Assembly (NCBI GenBank): GCA_965116555.1
Contig: OZ220698.1
Location: 806,001 to 870,000 of the forward strand
DNA from: DAOUJH01 sp965116555
GTDB lineage: Bacteria > Chloroflexota > Dehalococcoidia > Lucifugimonadales > QGNO01
Direction of reading: 5' to 3'
Length of the DNA: 64,000 bases
The number at the start of each line of letters is the position of its first letter. Within the stretch, counting starts at the first letter, position 1. Positions 50,811 through 60,292 of the stretch are shown here, piece by piece. The notes beneath the pieces were generated by a model. It was not told where the DNA came from. It did not search any database and saw nothing but the letters and a program-made list of their open reading frames with translations. The translations under genes were made by a program, and so were the position numbers.

Positions 50811-52244
50811 ATGGACGATAGGGATCTGGCGTTTACACCCGGTTACAGACAACGGGAGATGATAGCAAGCAGGGAGATATCTCCTGTTGAGCTGACCGAG
50901 CTATACATAAGGCGCATAGAGGAACTGAACCCCAGGCTGAATGCGTTTCTCACCGTGGCGTCAGAGCAAGCCATGGAGGCGGCGCGCCAAGCCGAGCAAG
51001 CCGTAGTGCAGGGGGACGATCTAGGCCCGCTGCACGGGGTAGCGGTCTCCATAAAGGACCTGGCTTCCACAAAGGGCATCCGCACCACCAGGGGATCGCT
51101 GGTGTATGAGGAGCAGGTGCCGGATGAAGACGATATTTTCGTGGAGAGGCTGCGACAGGCGGGCGCAATCATCCTGGGCAAGACCAACACACCAGAGTTC
51201 GGTGAAGGCGGCGGCGTCACCGAGAACAGGCTGGGGCCCAACTGCAACAACCCCTGGAACCCGCAGATGACCAGCGGCGCTTCCAGCGGAGGCGCCGGAG
51301 CTTCCGTGGCCGCCGGACTGAATCCCATCGCACACGGCTCGGATGGAGCGGGATCCATTCGCATCCCCAGCGCTTTTTGCGGAATCTACGGGATCATGGC
51401 CACGCAGGGCAGGGTACCGCGCCTGGAGACCGGGTTGATGAGTTGGAACCCTGTCGACTTCTCAAGGGACGGGCCTATGACCAGAACGGTGCGGGATGCC
51501 GCGCTCTTCCTCAATGCGGTCTCCGGGCCGCATCCGCGTGCCAAGCACGGCACCATGCAGGAAGCATCGCCGGATTTCACCTCAGACTTGGGGAAAGGGC
51601 TGAACGGACTTCGTATTGCCTGGAGCCCTGACTTGGGATCGGTCGCGGTAGACGGCGAGGTGCGTGCCATAGCTGAGAGAGGCTTTCACGTACTGGAAGA
51701 GCTAGGTGCGGAAGTGACGGAGGCCAGGTTCCAAGTAGAGATAGAGGCGCTGAACAATACACTGCGGAATTTGAGAGGTCCGGCTTCCTACCTGGCCAAC
51801 GGCCATCTGCTGGAGGAGTGGGGCGACCGGATGATGCCGTACATCAAGGAAGGAATAGAAAGGGGCGGCAAGGTGACGGGCGCGGAGTACGCCAAAGCGC
51901 TGGCGGAGTTGGAGAGACTGCGCGCCTACGTGGACGCCTTCTTCAAAGAGGTGGACTTGCTGGTCACGCCAGCGGTATCGGTGACTACTTTTCCAGGCTC
52001 GGAGCGGCCTACGGTGATCGATGGAAAGGCCGTAGACCCTATGACGGGATGGTACGGCCATAATTTCCCGTTCAACATGTCCGGCAACCCGGCGGCCAGC
52101 GTGCCCTGCGGGTTTGCCGCCAACGGCCTGCCCGTAGGAATGCAGATAGTGGGCGCCAAAGGAGGGGAGAACACGGTGCTGAGGGCGTCGGCGGCGTTTG
52201 AAGAGGCGCACCCCTGGGCGGATGCAAGGCCTCCCGTATCCTAG
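50811..52244 (+). CDS. Amidase-signature-family hydrolase
   Basis: The 477-residue protein has the Ser-cisSer-Lys triad: lysine in GVAVSIKDLAS (near 81), the cis-serine in TSGASSGGAGASVA and the nucleophile serine in SDGAGSIRIPSAF. GKTNTPEFGEGG is also typical. Members hydrolyse amides, including GatA, nicotinamidase-like enzymes and hydantoin-route amidases. It stands 36 bases after the M20-like gene; GGAG precedes the ATG. The substrate is unknown. The N-terminal segment ELYIRRIEELNPRLNAFLTV is like GatA, but no gatB is present. Confidence 0.92.
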   Translation: MDDRDLAFTPGYRQREMIASREISPVELTELYIRRIEELNPRLNAFLTVASEQAMEAARQAEQAVVQGDDLGPLHGVAVSIKDLASTKGIRTTRGSLVYEEQVPDEDDIFVERLRQAGAIILGKTNTPEFGEGGGVTENRLGPNCNNPWNPQMTSGASSGGAGASVAAGLNPIAHGSDGAGSIRIPSAFCGIYGIMATQGRVPRLETGLMSWNPVDFSRDGPMTRTVRDAALFLNAVSGPHPRAKHGTMQEASPDFTSDLGKGLNGLRIAWSPDLGSVAVDGEVRAIAERGFHVLEELGAEVTEARFQVEIEALNNTLRNLRGPASYLANGHLLEEWGDRMMPYIKEGIERGGKVTGAEYAKALAELERLRAYVDAFFKEVDLLVTPAVSVTTFPGSERPTVIDGKAVDPMTGWYGHNFPFNMSGNPAASVPCGFAANGLPVGMQIVGAKGGENTVLRASAAFEEAHPWADARPPVS

Positions 52245-52286
52245 AGCGCGCCGATGATCTCGCAGCCCCGCACAGTGTAGGTAACC

Positions 52287-53885
52287 ATGCTTGTAGTTGG
52301 ACTGGACTTTGGCACGCTGTCGGTACGCGCCCAAGTGGTCGATGCTGAGACGGGCGCGGTGCTCGCCACTGCTATCGAATCGTACCGACATGGCGTTATC
52401 GACCGGCGGCTCCCCGACAATGGAATTTCGCTGGCGCCCCAGTGGGCGTTGCAGCACCCCCAAGACTGGCTAGACTCGATGACCGCGGCGGTCAGAGCGG
52501 TGGTCAAGGAAGTAGACGGTTCTCTAATCGGCGGCCTGGGCATCGACACCACCGGCTGCAGTGTGCTGCCAGTGCAGAGCGATGGCACGCCATTATCGTT
52601 CCTCCCCAGGTGGAAAGAGCACCCCCATGCCTGGCCCAAGCTGTGGAAGCACAACTCGGCGCAGGCACAGGCGGAGCGGTTCACGGAAGCGGCGGTGAAG
52701 CGCGGCGAGAAGTGGCTAGAGCGATGCGGCGGCGCGGTCTTTCCGGCGTTCATGCTCCCCAAGGCACTGCAACTGCTTGAGGAGGCACCGCTCATATACC
52801 AGGAAGCGGACCTCCTGGTGGAAGAGAGCGACTGGCTGGTATGGCAGTTGACCGGCACCTTCCGGCGCAACGCTTTCGGCGCGGGGTATCTGGCCTACAT
52901 CCACGGCAAGGACGGGCCGCCGTCCAGGGAGTACCTGGCATCCGTGTCTCCGGGTCTAGCTGACTTTTATCAAGGCAAATGCTCAGGAGAGGTTGCCGCG
53001 CCTGGAACACCGGCGGGAACACTCAAGCCGTACTGGGCGGAGACATTAGGGCTTTCAACTAAAGTCAAGGTGGCCGTGCCCACCATAGACGGGCCAGCCG
53101 GAGCCCTGGGCGGCGGAATTGCCGCCAACGGGGTCATGTACATGGTGATGGGCACCTCCACAGTGCACTTCCTGCTCGCTGAAAAAGAGGCGCCCGTTCC
53201 GGGGATAGCGGGCGTAGCCGCCGATGCTCTGTTCCCCGGATACTACCTCTACGGAGTTCCACAGGTAGCTGTGGGGGACGCCTTCAACTGGTTCACCGAG
53301 CAAGTGGGCGTCTCTCACGAAGAATTGACCTCAAGTGCGGCGCGTCTAGCGCCGGGCGAGAGCGGACTACTGGCACTGGACTGGTGGAACGGCGGACGCA
53401 AACCCAAGGTGGACGCCGACCTTAGCGGCGTAGTCATAGGCTACAGCCTGCAAACGACCAACGAAGCGGTGTACCGCGCCCTGATCGAGTCCACGGCCTT
53501 CGGAGCTAGGTTCGTTGTCGATACCTTTCGTAAATCGGGGCTAACCGTGTCCGGCCTGCGCGCCGGTGGAGGGTTGACGGCCAACCGCATGCTCCTACAG
53601 ATATACGCCGACGTCATAGGACTGCCCCTGGAAGTGGCCGCCAGCGAGCAGCCCAGCACCTTGGGCGCTGCCATGCTGGGAGCGGTAGCAGCGGGCGCTT
53701 ATGAGTCGGTGCAAGATGCAGCCAAGGCGATGGCGCCCGCCGCTACCTACATGGTAGAGCCTATTCCAGAGCACCGAGCCACGTATGACGGGTTGTATAG
53801 TGAGTACCTGCGCTTGGTGGGGATGTTCGGCGGCGGAGACTCGCCACTGAGGCGGCTGCGAGACCTGCGACGCCAGACCGGCTAG
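52287..53885 (+). CDS. FGGY-family carbohydrate kinase (ribulokinase-like)
   Basis: The 532-residue kinase begins VVGLDFGTLSVRAQVVDAETG, like AraB, and has GLGIDTTGCSVLPV, GTSTVHFLLA and the second-domain GLRAGGGLTANRMLLQIYADV. FGGY kinases phosphorylate sugars or sugar alcohols in the cytoplasm. No arabinose isomerase or epimerase is adjacent, so the substrate is open. The gene overlaps the convergent MFS gene by four bases (CTAG). Confidence 0.92.
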   Translation: MLVVGLDFGTLSVRAQVVDAETGAVLATAIESYRHGVIDRRLPDNGISLAPQWALQHPQDWLDSMTAAVRAVVKEVDGSLIGGLGIDTTGCSVLPVQSDGTPLSFLPRWKEHPHAWPKLWKHNSAQAQAERFTEAAVKRGEKWLERCGGAVFPAFMLPKALQLLEEAPLIYQEADLLVEESDWLVWQLTGTFRRNAFGAGYLAYIHGKDGPPSREYLASVSPGLADFYQGKCSGEVAAPGTPAGTLKPYWAETLGLSTKVKVAVPTIDGPAGALGGGIAANGVMYMVMGTSTVHFLLAEKEAPVPGIAGVAADALFPGYYLYGVPQVAVGDAFNWFTEQVGVSHEELTSSAARLAPGESGLLALDWWNGGRKPKVDADLSGVVIGYSLQTTNEAVYRALIESTAFGARFVVDTFRKSGLTVSGLRAGGGLTANRMLLQIYADVIGLPLEVAASEQPSTLGAAMLGAVAAGAYESVQDAAKAMAPAATYMVEPIPEHRATYDGLYSEYLRLVGMFGGGDSPLRRLRDLRRQTG

Positions 53886-55207
53886 CCGGAGGCGCTCACA
53901 GTCTGCGACGCGCCGGGCTGCTGGCCGGAGGACCGCTTGGTCGGGGGCTTTGCCATCAGGATCATAGCCATGGAAATGAAGGCCAGCACCCCAAACACCA
54001 GCAGCGGGATCTCGTAGGTGCCGGTGCGGTCGAACATCCAGGCAGCAAATATAGGCGCGGCAAAGGTGAATCCGGTGCGGAAAGGCGCCACGGCGCCCTG
54101 AATGGAAGCGTAGTATTTCCTGCCGAACAGGTCAGCGCGAAGGGATTGGGGCAGTGAAGAGAGCCCGCCCCAGACCAGCGCGTACGGAGCGTATACCAGG
54201 GTGAGCACAAAGAATGAGTTGACCTGAGACATAGCGAGCACTGACCCGCCAAGCAGAGCAAGCAGAATGGCCATGAGATAACGTTTGTTGAACCAGTCTC
54301 CGGCCCAGCTGAGAAACAGCCTGCCCGGCGCGCTGAAAATGGCATGGACGACAAAGAGGAAGGCAGCCTGGGTGGATGTACCGCCCATGGACTCCACCAA
54401 GGGGAACAGGTTAATGGCTACGGCGCTGGTCACTGCGCCACGCACTGAGACGGCGGTGGTGAAGTACCATAGCGTTGGCGTCTTCAATGCCTCCCAGACG
54501 GTGAAGTTGACCTCCTCTTCCTCGTCGTTCTTCTTTGCAGCGGCCTCTTCGTTGGCGCGGGGCACGGGCTGGCGGGCTGGGTCGTCGCCGTCGGGGAGCA
54601 TGCCGTACTGCTCAGGCTTGTGTCGCATCAGGGCGGCAACGGGCAATCCAATGACAAAGGTGGCTACAGCCATGACGCGGAAGGCCCAGCGCCAGCCGTA
54701 GGCCTCTATCAGCTCGTTGATGGGCCAGACCATGAACGCGCCGACACTGAACCCCAGCCACATGAGGCCAAAGGCGCGGCCGCGCTTTCGGCGCCACCAG
54801 TTGGCAACCGCGGTAGAGATGGGCATGCTGAACCCCAGGCTTGTGCCCAGTATCACGCCAAGCAGAAACGAAGCGATGAACGTAGGCAAGTTGGGAGATA
54901 TGCTGACCAGGAACAGCCCTATGCCCAAGATGGGCACGCCAATGAACATCATGGCGCGCGGGCCAAACCTGTCCACAAGGTAGCCTTCTACGGGGCCGAT
55001 GAAGGCCGTCTCCATACGGCCAAGGACGATGATGGAGGCAATTATGGCTATGTCAACATTGAACTCTTTAGAGAGGGGAATGATGAACGCGTTCAGCCCG
55101 TGATTGGCGAAACCAACGCTCACAGCCATGCCAACCAGGCCGGCAAATACTATCCACCAGCCGAAGAAGATGCCACGCCCCGCTTTGGCGGCAGGTTGAT
55201 TCGACAA
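53882..55207 (-). CDS. MFS transporter
   Basis: The 441-residue protein has 12 hydrophobic segments and the central basic loop, with motif A-like GYLVDRFGPRAMM and NWWRRKRGRAFG. It resembles the monocarboxylate/oxalate-formate antiporter group (MCT/OFA). The N-terminus FFGWWIVFAGLVGMAVSVGF is typical of that group. TTG 55207 with GGGAGG seven bases upstream is the start. It is the last of a minus-strand run that includes an FAD oxidoreductase, suggesting uptake of an organic acid or amino acid. Confidence 0.9.
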   Translation of the reverse strand: MSNQPAAKAGRGIFFGWWIVFAGLVGMAVSVGFANHGLNAFIIPLSKEFNVDIAIIASIIVLGRMETAFIGPVEGYLVDRFGPRAMMFIGVPILGIGLFLVSISPNLPTFIASFLLGVILGTSLGFSMPISTAVANWWRRKRGRAFGLMWLGFSVGAFMVWPINELIEAYGWRWAFRVMAVATFVIGLPVAALMRHKPEQYGMLPDGDDPARQPVPRANEEAAAKKNDEEEEVNFTVWEALKTPTLWYFTTAVSVRGAVTSAVAINLFPLVESMGGTSTQAAFLFVVHAIFSAPGRLFLSWAGDWFNKRYLMAILLALLGGSVLAMSQVNSFFVLTLVYAPYALVWGGLSSLPQSLRADLFGRKYYASIQGAVAPFRTGFTFAAPIFAAWMFDRTGTYEIPLLVFGVLAFISMAMILMAKPPTKRSSGQQPGASQTVSASG

Positions 55208-55359
55208 GTAACTCCTCCCCAGTTTACGGTCGACAGTATAGCAGGTAGTTTTAGCTAATCAGGGCTGCAATCGCGGGACTGGCAGCGTCGCAAAGGCAGT
55301 GTCCGTGTTAGGGGCGGTAGGGCGTAAGGGGTTTGGCAACTCACCAAACCGGGCGCAGC

Positions 55360-56475
55360 TCAAAAGCGACCGGGGGAAAGAGCAAACAGGTCCAGGGTAG
55401 ACGTTTCTTTCAACACCAAGTCAGCCGCCGCTTTGCCCATTGCCGGCCCCATAAGTATCCCTTTTCTGCCCGCGCCGCTGGCCACAATGACTCCAGGTTT
55501 CCCCGGTATGCGACCAAGCACAGGCAGCCCGTCGGGAGACACCGGACGCAGGCAGGCGGTCTGCTTAACAACGTCAGCCCGCGCCAGGTGGGGCAGTACG
55601 TTGGCCACCGACCGCACAATAGTCTGCCTCCCCGCTGCAGTTGGCGTATCGTCGAATCCGGCCTTCTCCTCGGTGGTGCCGACCCAAACCAAACCGTCTG
55701 GCTTGGAGACAACGTAGCTGCCGTTCCAGTTGATATGAGGAATGGGCGGTCCCTCTGAGCGAAGCCGGAGTATCTGTCCCTTCAGCGGCGATATGGGCAA
55801 GGTGAAATCCAGCCATGCCGAGGCATCGTTAGACCAAGGGCCCATAGCGATGATGACTCTGTCACAGTGCACGGCTCCACCCTCTTCCAGAGACACTCCG
55901 GTGACACGGCTACCGCTGAACTGTAGGCCGCTCACCTTTTCCTTGGTCAGCGTAGCCCCGTACCTGAGCGCCCCCGCGACAAGAGCGTGGTTGAATTTGT
56001 AAGTGTTAAGCATACCGCTTGGCTCTTTCACGACTCCGCCAACCACCGTTTCGACCAAGCGGGGCTCAATAGCCAGGACGTCCTCCTTTTCTACCCACTC
56101 CACCTTGAAGCCCTCCTGCGACGCCTGCCAGGGAATTTGCTCTTTCAATATATTGGCCTCTTCTTCGTTGAACGCTATAGCAATCGAGGTATCGGTCTGA
56201 AATTCGTAGTCTTGGCCCGATTCCTCAGGCAGCTCTTGGCTAAGTTCAAGGTGCAGGCGCCAGCTTTCCACGCAGAGGCCGCCGATAGGATCGGGAACCC
56301 CAGCGCCGGAAAGAGGGCCTAGACCGCCCAGCGCCAGCCCGGAAGCATGTTCTCCGACGGGGTCTTTATCCAGGATGGTCACCTTAGCCCCGGCCTTAGC
56401 CAGGTAGTATGCGGTGGCTGCGCCCACAACACCGGCGCCAACTATTACAACATCGGGGTTCTTATTTTCGGTCAT
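55360..56475 (-). CDS. FAD-dependent D-amino-acid/glycine-oxidase-like enzyme
   Basis: The 371-residue DAO-family flavoprotein opens with VIVGAGVVGAATAYYLAKAG (Rossmann FAD-binding loop) and ends GVIVASGAGRKGILMGPAMGKAAADLV, typical of glycine oxidase (ThiO) and D-amino acid dehydrogenases. PDGLVWVGTTEEKAGFDD is the family core. It oxidises an amine or amino acid; the exact substrate is unknown. It follows the oxaloacetate-decarboxylase-like gene by nine bases. Confidence 0.9.
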   Translation of the reverse strand: MTENKNPDVVIVGAGVVGAATAYYLAKAGAKVTILDKDPVGEHASGLALGGLGPLSGAGVPDPIGGLCVESWRLHLELSQELPEESGQDYEFQTDTSIAIAFNEEEANILKEQIPWQASQEGFKVEWVEKEDVLAIEPRLVETVVGGVVKEPSGMLNTYKFNHALVAGALRYGATLTKEKVSGLQFSGSRVTGVSLEEGGAVHCDRVIIAMGPWSNDASAWLDFTLPISPLKGQILRLRSEGPPIPHINWNGSYVVSKPDGLVWVGTTEEKAGFDDTPTAAGRQTIVRSVANVLPHLARADVVKQTACLRPVSPDGLPVLGRIPGKPGVIVASGAGRKGILMGPAMGKAAADLVLKETSTLDLFALSPGRF

Positions 56476-56484
56476 ATATTTCCC

Positions 56485-57360
56485 TCATTGCAGAAACTGT
56501 TTCTGCCAGTTGGAATACTGCTCCTGTCCCGTTGCCACTTCCATAAGCCGCGCCGTGGCCGCGCTATCCTGGAGGTCGCGGGGAGAACCGCCGCGGCTGA
56601 GATGATACATGGCATCGTAGGTGGCTTTGATAGCTATTTGAAACGGCAAATGTCCCGCCAAGGCCACGCGCACGCCCATGCCCGCAAGGTAGTCCAGATC
56701 TTCCAGCTCAGGCGGTGTGCTCCCCAGCATGAGCGGCAGCGAGGTGGCGGTTCGCACCTTTTCAAGGTCATCGCGGGTGGTCAGGCCGGTAAGGAATACG
56801 GCATCAACACCCGTAGAGGCGTACGCCTCCACTCTCCTGGCAGCCTCGTCGGCTCCCGCGAAGCCTGCGGCAGCCGTACGCCCCACTATGACAAGGGAGG
56901 AATCCTGTCTGGCAGCCAGCGCCGCCTTGAGATTGCCCATCATTGCTTGCACGGACAGCAGCTCTTCGCCTTTCTGCTGACGGAAGGGCCTGGGGAGCAC
57001 GGTGTCTTCCAGTGTGAGAGCGGATACGCCGGCGTTCTCCAACTCTTGCACGGTGCGCATTACGTTTAAAGCGTTCCCATAGCCATGATCAGCGTCTACT
57101 ATGAGGCTTAGGTCTGCGGCGCGGGTGATGCGGCGCGCCTGTTCAGCAAACTCGCTGAGGGTGAGCACTACTATATCGGGCGCTCCCAGCACCACGGCGG
57201 AAGCTACAGATCCGGCGAACATGCCGACTTCGAAGCCTACGGAGTGAGCGATGCGCGCCGAGACGGGGTCGAAGACCGAGGCGGGCCGGATGCAATCGCT
57301 GCCTTCCAGCATTCGACGTAGGCGCAGTCTTCTATCGGTTGGGGTGATGTTGGAAGTCAC
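56485..57360 (-). CDS. Isocitrate lyase/PEP mutase family, oxaloacetate decarboxylase-like
   Basis: The 291-residue TIM-barrel protein shows LIVDADHGYGNALNVMRTV and ALTLEDTVLPRP, which fit the oxaloacetate decarboxylase branch of the ICL/PEP mutase superfamily. The mobile KKCGH loop of isocitrate lyases is missing, so it is not an isocitrate lyase. Probable reaction: oxaloacetate to pyruvate and CO2, or cleavage of a related 2-oxo acid. It lies next to the amino-acid-oxidase-like gene, whose 2-oxo-acid product could be its substrate. Confidence 0.85.
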   Translation of the reverse strand: MTSNITPTDRRLRLRRMLEGSDCIRPASVFDPVSARIAHSVGFEVGMFAGSVASAVVLGAPDIVVLTLSEFAEQARRITRAADLSLIVDADHGYGNALNVMRTVQELENAGVSALTLEDTVLPRPFRQQKGEELLSVQAMMGNLKAALAARQDSSLVIVGRTAAAGFAGADEAARRVEAYASTGVDAVFLTGLTTRDDLEKVRTATSLPLMLGSTPPELEDLDYLAGMGVRVALAGHLPFQIAIKATYDAMYHLSRGGSPRDLQDSAATARLMEVATGQEQYSNWQKQFLQ

Positions 57361-57408
57361 CCATACATTCTACACGGCGTGGAAAGGGTAGGGTAGGCCG
57401 TAGGCGAG

Positions 57409-57798
57409 CTACACTTCGTAATCCAACGTCATATCGTGCTCCTCGGCATGCCCGGCAGAGAACCCGCCGGTACCCGAAAGACCAGCCAGCTCGCCGGCGC
57501 CCGACCCTGGGACCACCTCGTACTCCGCCGTGGCCTTTTCTCCGTCGAAAAACCCGGTGTGCCGCAGCACGAAGCTGCCTGTTCGTCCGTCTAGGCTGCC
57601 CACAACCTTCTCAAAACCTGTGAACGAGGCGACCCCACCATCGAGGTAAGTCATTACGTACATGAGGTTGCCTGTCCCGGACAGGTCGCCATGGAAAGAC
57701 TTTCTTATGTGTGCCCAGGTCAGCTTCGGCCCGTCCTCCGGCTCGTCGAATGGCTCCTCGTCCCAGCTTATGATCTTAAACGTGGCATTTGTGGGCAT
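57409..57798 (-). CDS. DUF3224 family protein
   Basis: The 129-residue protein matches DUF3224: TFKIISWDEEPFDEPEDGPKL, LRHTGFFDGEKA, VVPGSGAGELAGL and the ending HAEEHDMTLDYEV. The family is a small beta-barrel of unknown function (allene-oxide-cyclase-like fold). It has a strong AGGAG site before the ATG. Nothing in the context assigns a role. Confidence 0.85.
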   Translation of the reverse strand: MPTNATFKIISWDEEPFDEPEDGPKLTWAHIRKSFHGDLSGTGNLMYVMTYLDGGVASFTGFEKVVGSLDGRTGSFVLRHTGFFDGEKATAEYEVVPGSGAGELAGLSGTGGFSAGHAEEHDMTLDYEV

Positions 57799-57841
57799 CT
57801 TCTTCTCCTAGATGGGAACTTGTGCTTTCACTCTTCTGTAA

Positions 57842-58603
57842 CTAACGCCACTCGCCGCGCCAGAACACCGGCGGAGGCGGCGGGGGAGGGCGTCCAGGCC
57901 AGATGGGACGGCGCAGTAGAAGCCGGACCACCGCCACCGAGGCCACACCGGCAAGGAATCCCCCTATGTGCGCCCAGTAAGCCACGCCGCTGCTGGCACC
58001 GGCAATGGTACCCAGACCGCCCCAGAACTGGAGCAGTATCCACAGACCAAGCAACAAAGTGGCCGGTATCTGGATCACCGTGATGAAGAAGAAGATGACC
58101 AGAGTGCGTATTTTGCTGTACGGATACACCATCAGGTATGCGCCCAGCACACCCGCTATTGCCCCGCTGGCGCCTATGGTGGGCAACTGCGAGCCGGTGT
58201 CCACAGCTATCTGCATCCACGCCGCCGCCACTCCCGCCATGAGGTAGAACCCCAGGAATACCAAGTGACCCATACGATCTTCCATGTTGTCCCCAAAGAC
58301 CCACAGGTACAGCATGTTGCTGCCGAAGTGGACCAGGCCGCCGTGGATAAACATGGACGAAAACAGCGTACCCCAGGTAGGAAACGGCGTTGTGATGTCA
58401 TGCCTGCCTTCCGGAGTAACCAAGACCTCGAAGGCGCGCCCGGCGGTGAACTCGTCGGGGATTACGCCGAACTTGTAGTAGAAAAGGTTGACGTCGCTGC
58501 CCAGAAGCAGGGTGTAGAGAAAGACCAGGGAGTTGACGCCAATCAGGGAGTACGTGACATAGGGACGCTTGTGGCGGCTGACGCTATTGGCGAGAGGGAT
58601 CAA
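57842..58603 (-). CDS. Rhomboid intramembrane serine protease
   Basis: The 253-residue membrane protein has six to seven helices, with the nucleophile in IGASGAIAGVLGAYL, the catalytic histidine in AYWAHIGGFLAG, and FSSMFIHGGLVHFGSNMLYL in the expected place. A proline-rich C-terminal tail with seven consecutive prolines follows the last helix, an uncommon feature. The start is TTG 58603. Substrates are unknown. Confidence 0.93.
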   Translation of the reverse strand: MIPLANSVSRHKRPYVTYSLIGVNSLVFLYTLLLGSDVNLFYYKFGVIPDEFTAGRAFEVLVTPEGRHDITTPFPTWGTLFSSMFIHGGLVHFGSNMLYLWVFGDNMEDRMGHLVFLGFYLMAGVAAAWMQIAVDTGSQLPTIGASGAIAGVLGAYLMVYPYSKIRTLVIFFFITVIQIPATLLLGLWILLQFWGGLGTIAGASSGVAYWAHIGGFLAGVASVAVVRLLLRRPIWPGRPPPPPPPVFWRGEWR

Positions 58604-58618
58604 GAGACGCCCGGCATC

Positions 58619-58816
58619 CTACTGCAAGGGAACGCGGTAGAAGAGGGGAGGCTGTATGGCGTAAAGCTCTTCGGTATTGAGCTGGTTTATGGAGAGCATC
58701 ACTGCGCCGAACGCCCTTGTCAGGTAGGGGAGCTCCTGCTCCGGGATGCTGGTCCCCTGCGCGGCCGCCAGAGCCTGCATCTGTTCTTCCGTTATCCGGT
58801 TAGGTTGAGTAGTCAT
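58619..58816 (-). CDS. Small protein, GatC/AtzG-like
   Basis: The 65-residue protein (ITEEQMQALAAAQGTSIPEQ, ending QPPLFYRVPLQ) resembles the small GatC/AtzG group in length, two-helix pattern and C-terminal PP motif. Such proteins pair with amidases. No amidase is next to it; the nearest is at 50811. GAGGAC precedes the ATG. It lies between the aminotransferase and rhomboid genes. The family assignment is tentative. Confidence 0.6.
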   Translation of the reverse strand: MTTQPNRITEEQMQALAAAQGTSIPEQELPYLTRAFGAVMLSINQLNTEELYAIQPPLFYRVPLQ

Positions 58817-58852
58817 AGCGTCCTCAATATGGTTGTCTCAGTTTAGCACACT

Positions 58853-60292
58853 CTACTGCGGCGGGAACTCCCTCTCCATCTCCGTAAGCGACTGGTCAAG
58901 GATCTCAATGATGTCATCCACGATGTCGGTTGTTATGGTGAGGGGCGGGGACAGGGTTATGTTATCGCCGACTCGTATCGCCAGGCCTTTATCGCGAACC
59001 AAATCGGTGAACCGCTTGGAGAACTCCCCGTCGGAGCCGCCGGGGTACCGTTCCTTGGTCTTGCGGTCTTTGACGATTTCGATGGCCATGAGCAGACCCA
59101 GGCCGCCGCCAACGTATCCCACGGTGGGGTGGTTCTCCTGTAGCACAGACACGGCTTGGTCGTAGAGGTAGCGGCCAACAACATCGGCGTTCTCCACTAC
59201 GTTCTCTCGCTCCATGATCTCGAGGTTCTTCAAGCCGGCGGCCATCACGGCGGGGTGGCCGCCGTAGGTCACACCGTGGTGGAACTGACCCATCTCGCCC
59301 TCAGCGTTGTCGAAGGCGTCCGCGACCCGCTTGGAGGCGACAACAGCTCCAACCGGCAGCTCACCGCTGGTCAGCGCCTTTGCTATCGTCATGATGTCGG
59401 CCTGGACGCCGAACCGTTCCATTCCGAACCATGCGCCAAGCCTGCCGAATCCGCAAATGATCTCGTCGGCGATGAGAAGGATGCCGTGTTTATCGCACAG
59501 CTCGCGCACCATGGGCCAGTATTCGGCGGCAGGTATCTGGTTCCCGCTCGGAATCGGCGTCCCGATGAACGCGGCTATGGTGTCGGCGCCCTCTCCCTCT
59601 ATGATGTTCTCCAACGACTTCACGCTGAGCATGCAGCAGCTCTGGTTGTTCCTGTCCTGGAAGCCCCAGGGACAGCGGTAGCAGTATGGCGGGTCTACCT
59701 GGATAGCGTTGGGCTGGAACGGCTCGAACATGCCGTGCGTGCGCCGCCCGCGGTTGCCTATGCTCATAGCCGTAGTGGTCGAACCGTGGTACTGGCCGCG
59801 CCGCGAGATTATCTTAGTCCTGGACGTGTTGCCCGTGATGAACTGGTACTGCCTGGCCAGCTTGGTGGCTATCTCCACAGCCTCGGAGCCGCCGCCGCAG
59901 AAGAAGACGCGGTTCAGGTCGCCCGGAGCAAGCTCAGCGACCTTCTTGGCAAGAAGGATGCCGGGCACCGTGCTGTAGGCGCCGGAGTTGGCATAGGCCA
60001 ACGTGGTCATCTGCTCACTCACCGCCTCCGCTATCTCCGGCCAGCGATGGCCTATGTTCTTGAGGAACAGTCCGGCCATGCCGTCTATGTACTTGCGGCC
60101 CTGGATATCGTAGACGTAGTTGCCTTCGCCGCGGGTCATGATGCTGTAACCGCCGGGAGCCACCAGATCCGCCATCTGGTGGTTCTGCATCCAGAAGTGC
60201 TCCAGCCCCCACTGCACAAGCTGGTCTATCTCACCTTCAGAATAGGAGTCCTTTATCCACCATGCCGACTTGCTGCTATCCGGTTGCACCAT
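58853..60292 (-). CDS. Class III PLP-dependent aminotransferase
   Basis: The 479-residue enzyme belongs to the omega-amino acid:pyruvate transaminase group. FCGGGSEAVEIATKLARQY, LIADEIICGFGRLGAWF and the PLP lysine in MTIAKALTSGELPVGAV are clear. It moves an amino group from an omega-amino acid or amine to pyruvate or a 2-oxo acid. ATG 60292 follows GGAGG by six bases; the longer frame to 60556 runs through repeats. An unusual cysteine-rich loop (CYRCPWGFQDRNNQSCC) sits in the middle; related enzymes have a similar insert. Confidence 0.93.
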   Translation of the reverse strand: MVQPDSSKSAWWIKDSYSEGEIDQLVQWGLEHFWMQNHQMADLVAPGGYSIMTRGEGNYVYDIQGRKYIDGMAGLFLKNIGHRWPEIAEAVSEQMTTLAYANSGAYSTVPGILLAKKVAELAPGDLNRVFFCGGGSEAVEIATKLARQYQFITGNTSRTKIISRRGQYHGSTTTAMSIGNRGRRTHGMFEPFQPNAIQVDPPYCYRCPWGFQDRNNQSCCMLSVKSLENIIEGEGADTIAAFIGTPIPSGNQIPAAEYWPMVRELCDKHGILLIADEIICGFGRLGAWFGMERFGVQADIMTIAKALTSGELPVGAVVASKRVADAFDNAEGEMGQFHHGVTYGGHPAVMAAGLKNLEIMERENVVENADVVGRYLYDQAVSVLQENHPTVGYVGGGLGLLMAIEIVKDRKTKERYPGGSDGEFSKRFTDLVRDKGLAIRVGDNITLSPPLTITTDIVDDIIEILDQSLTEMEREFPPQ

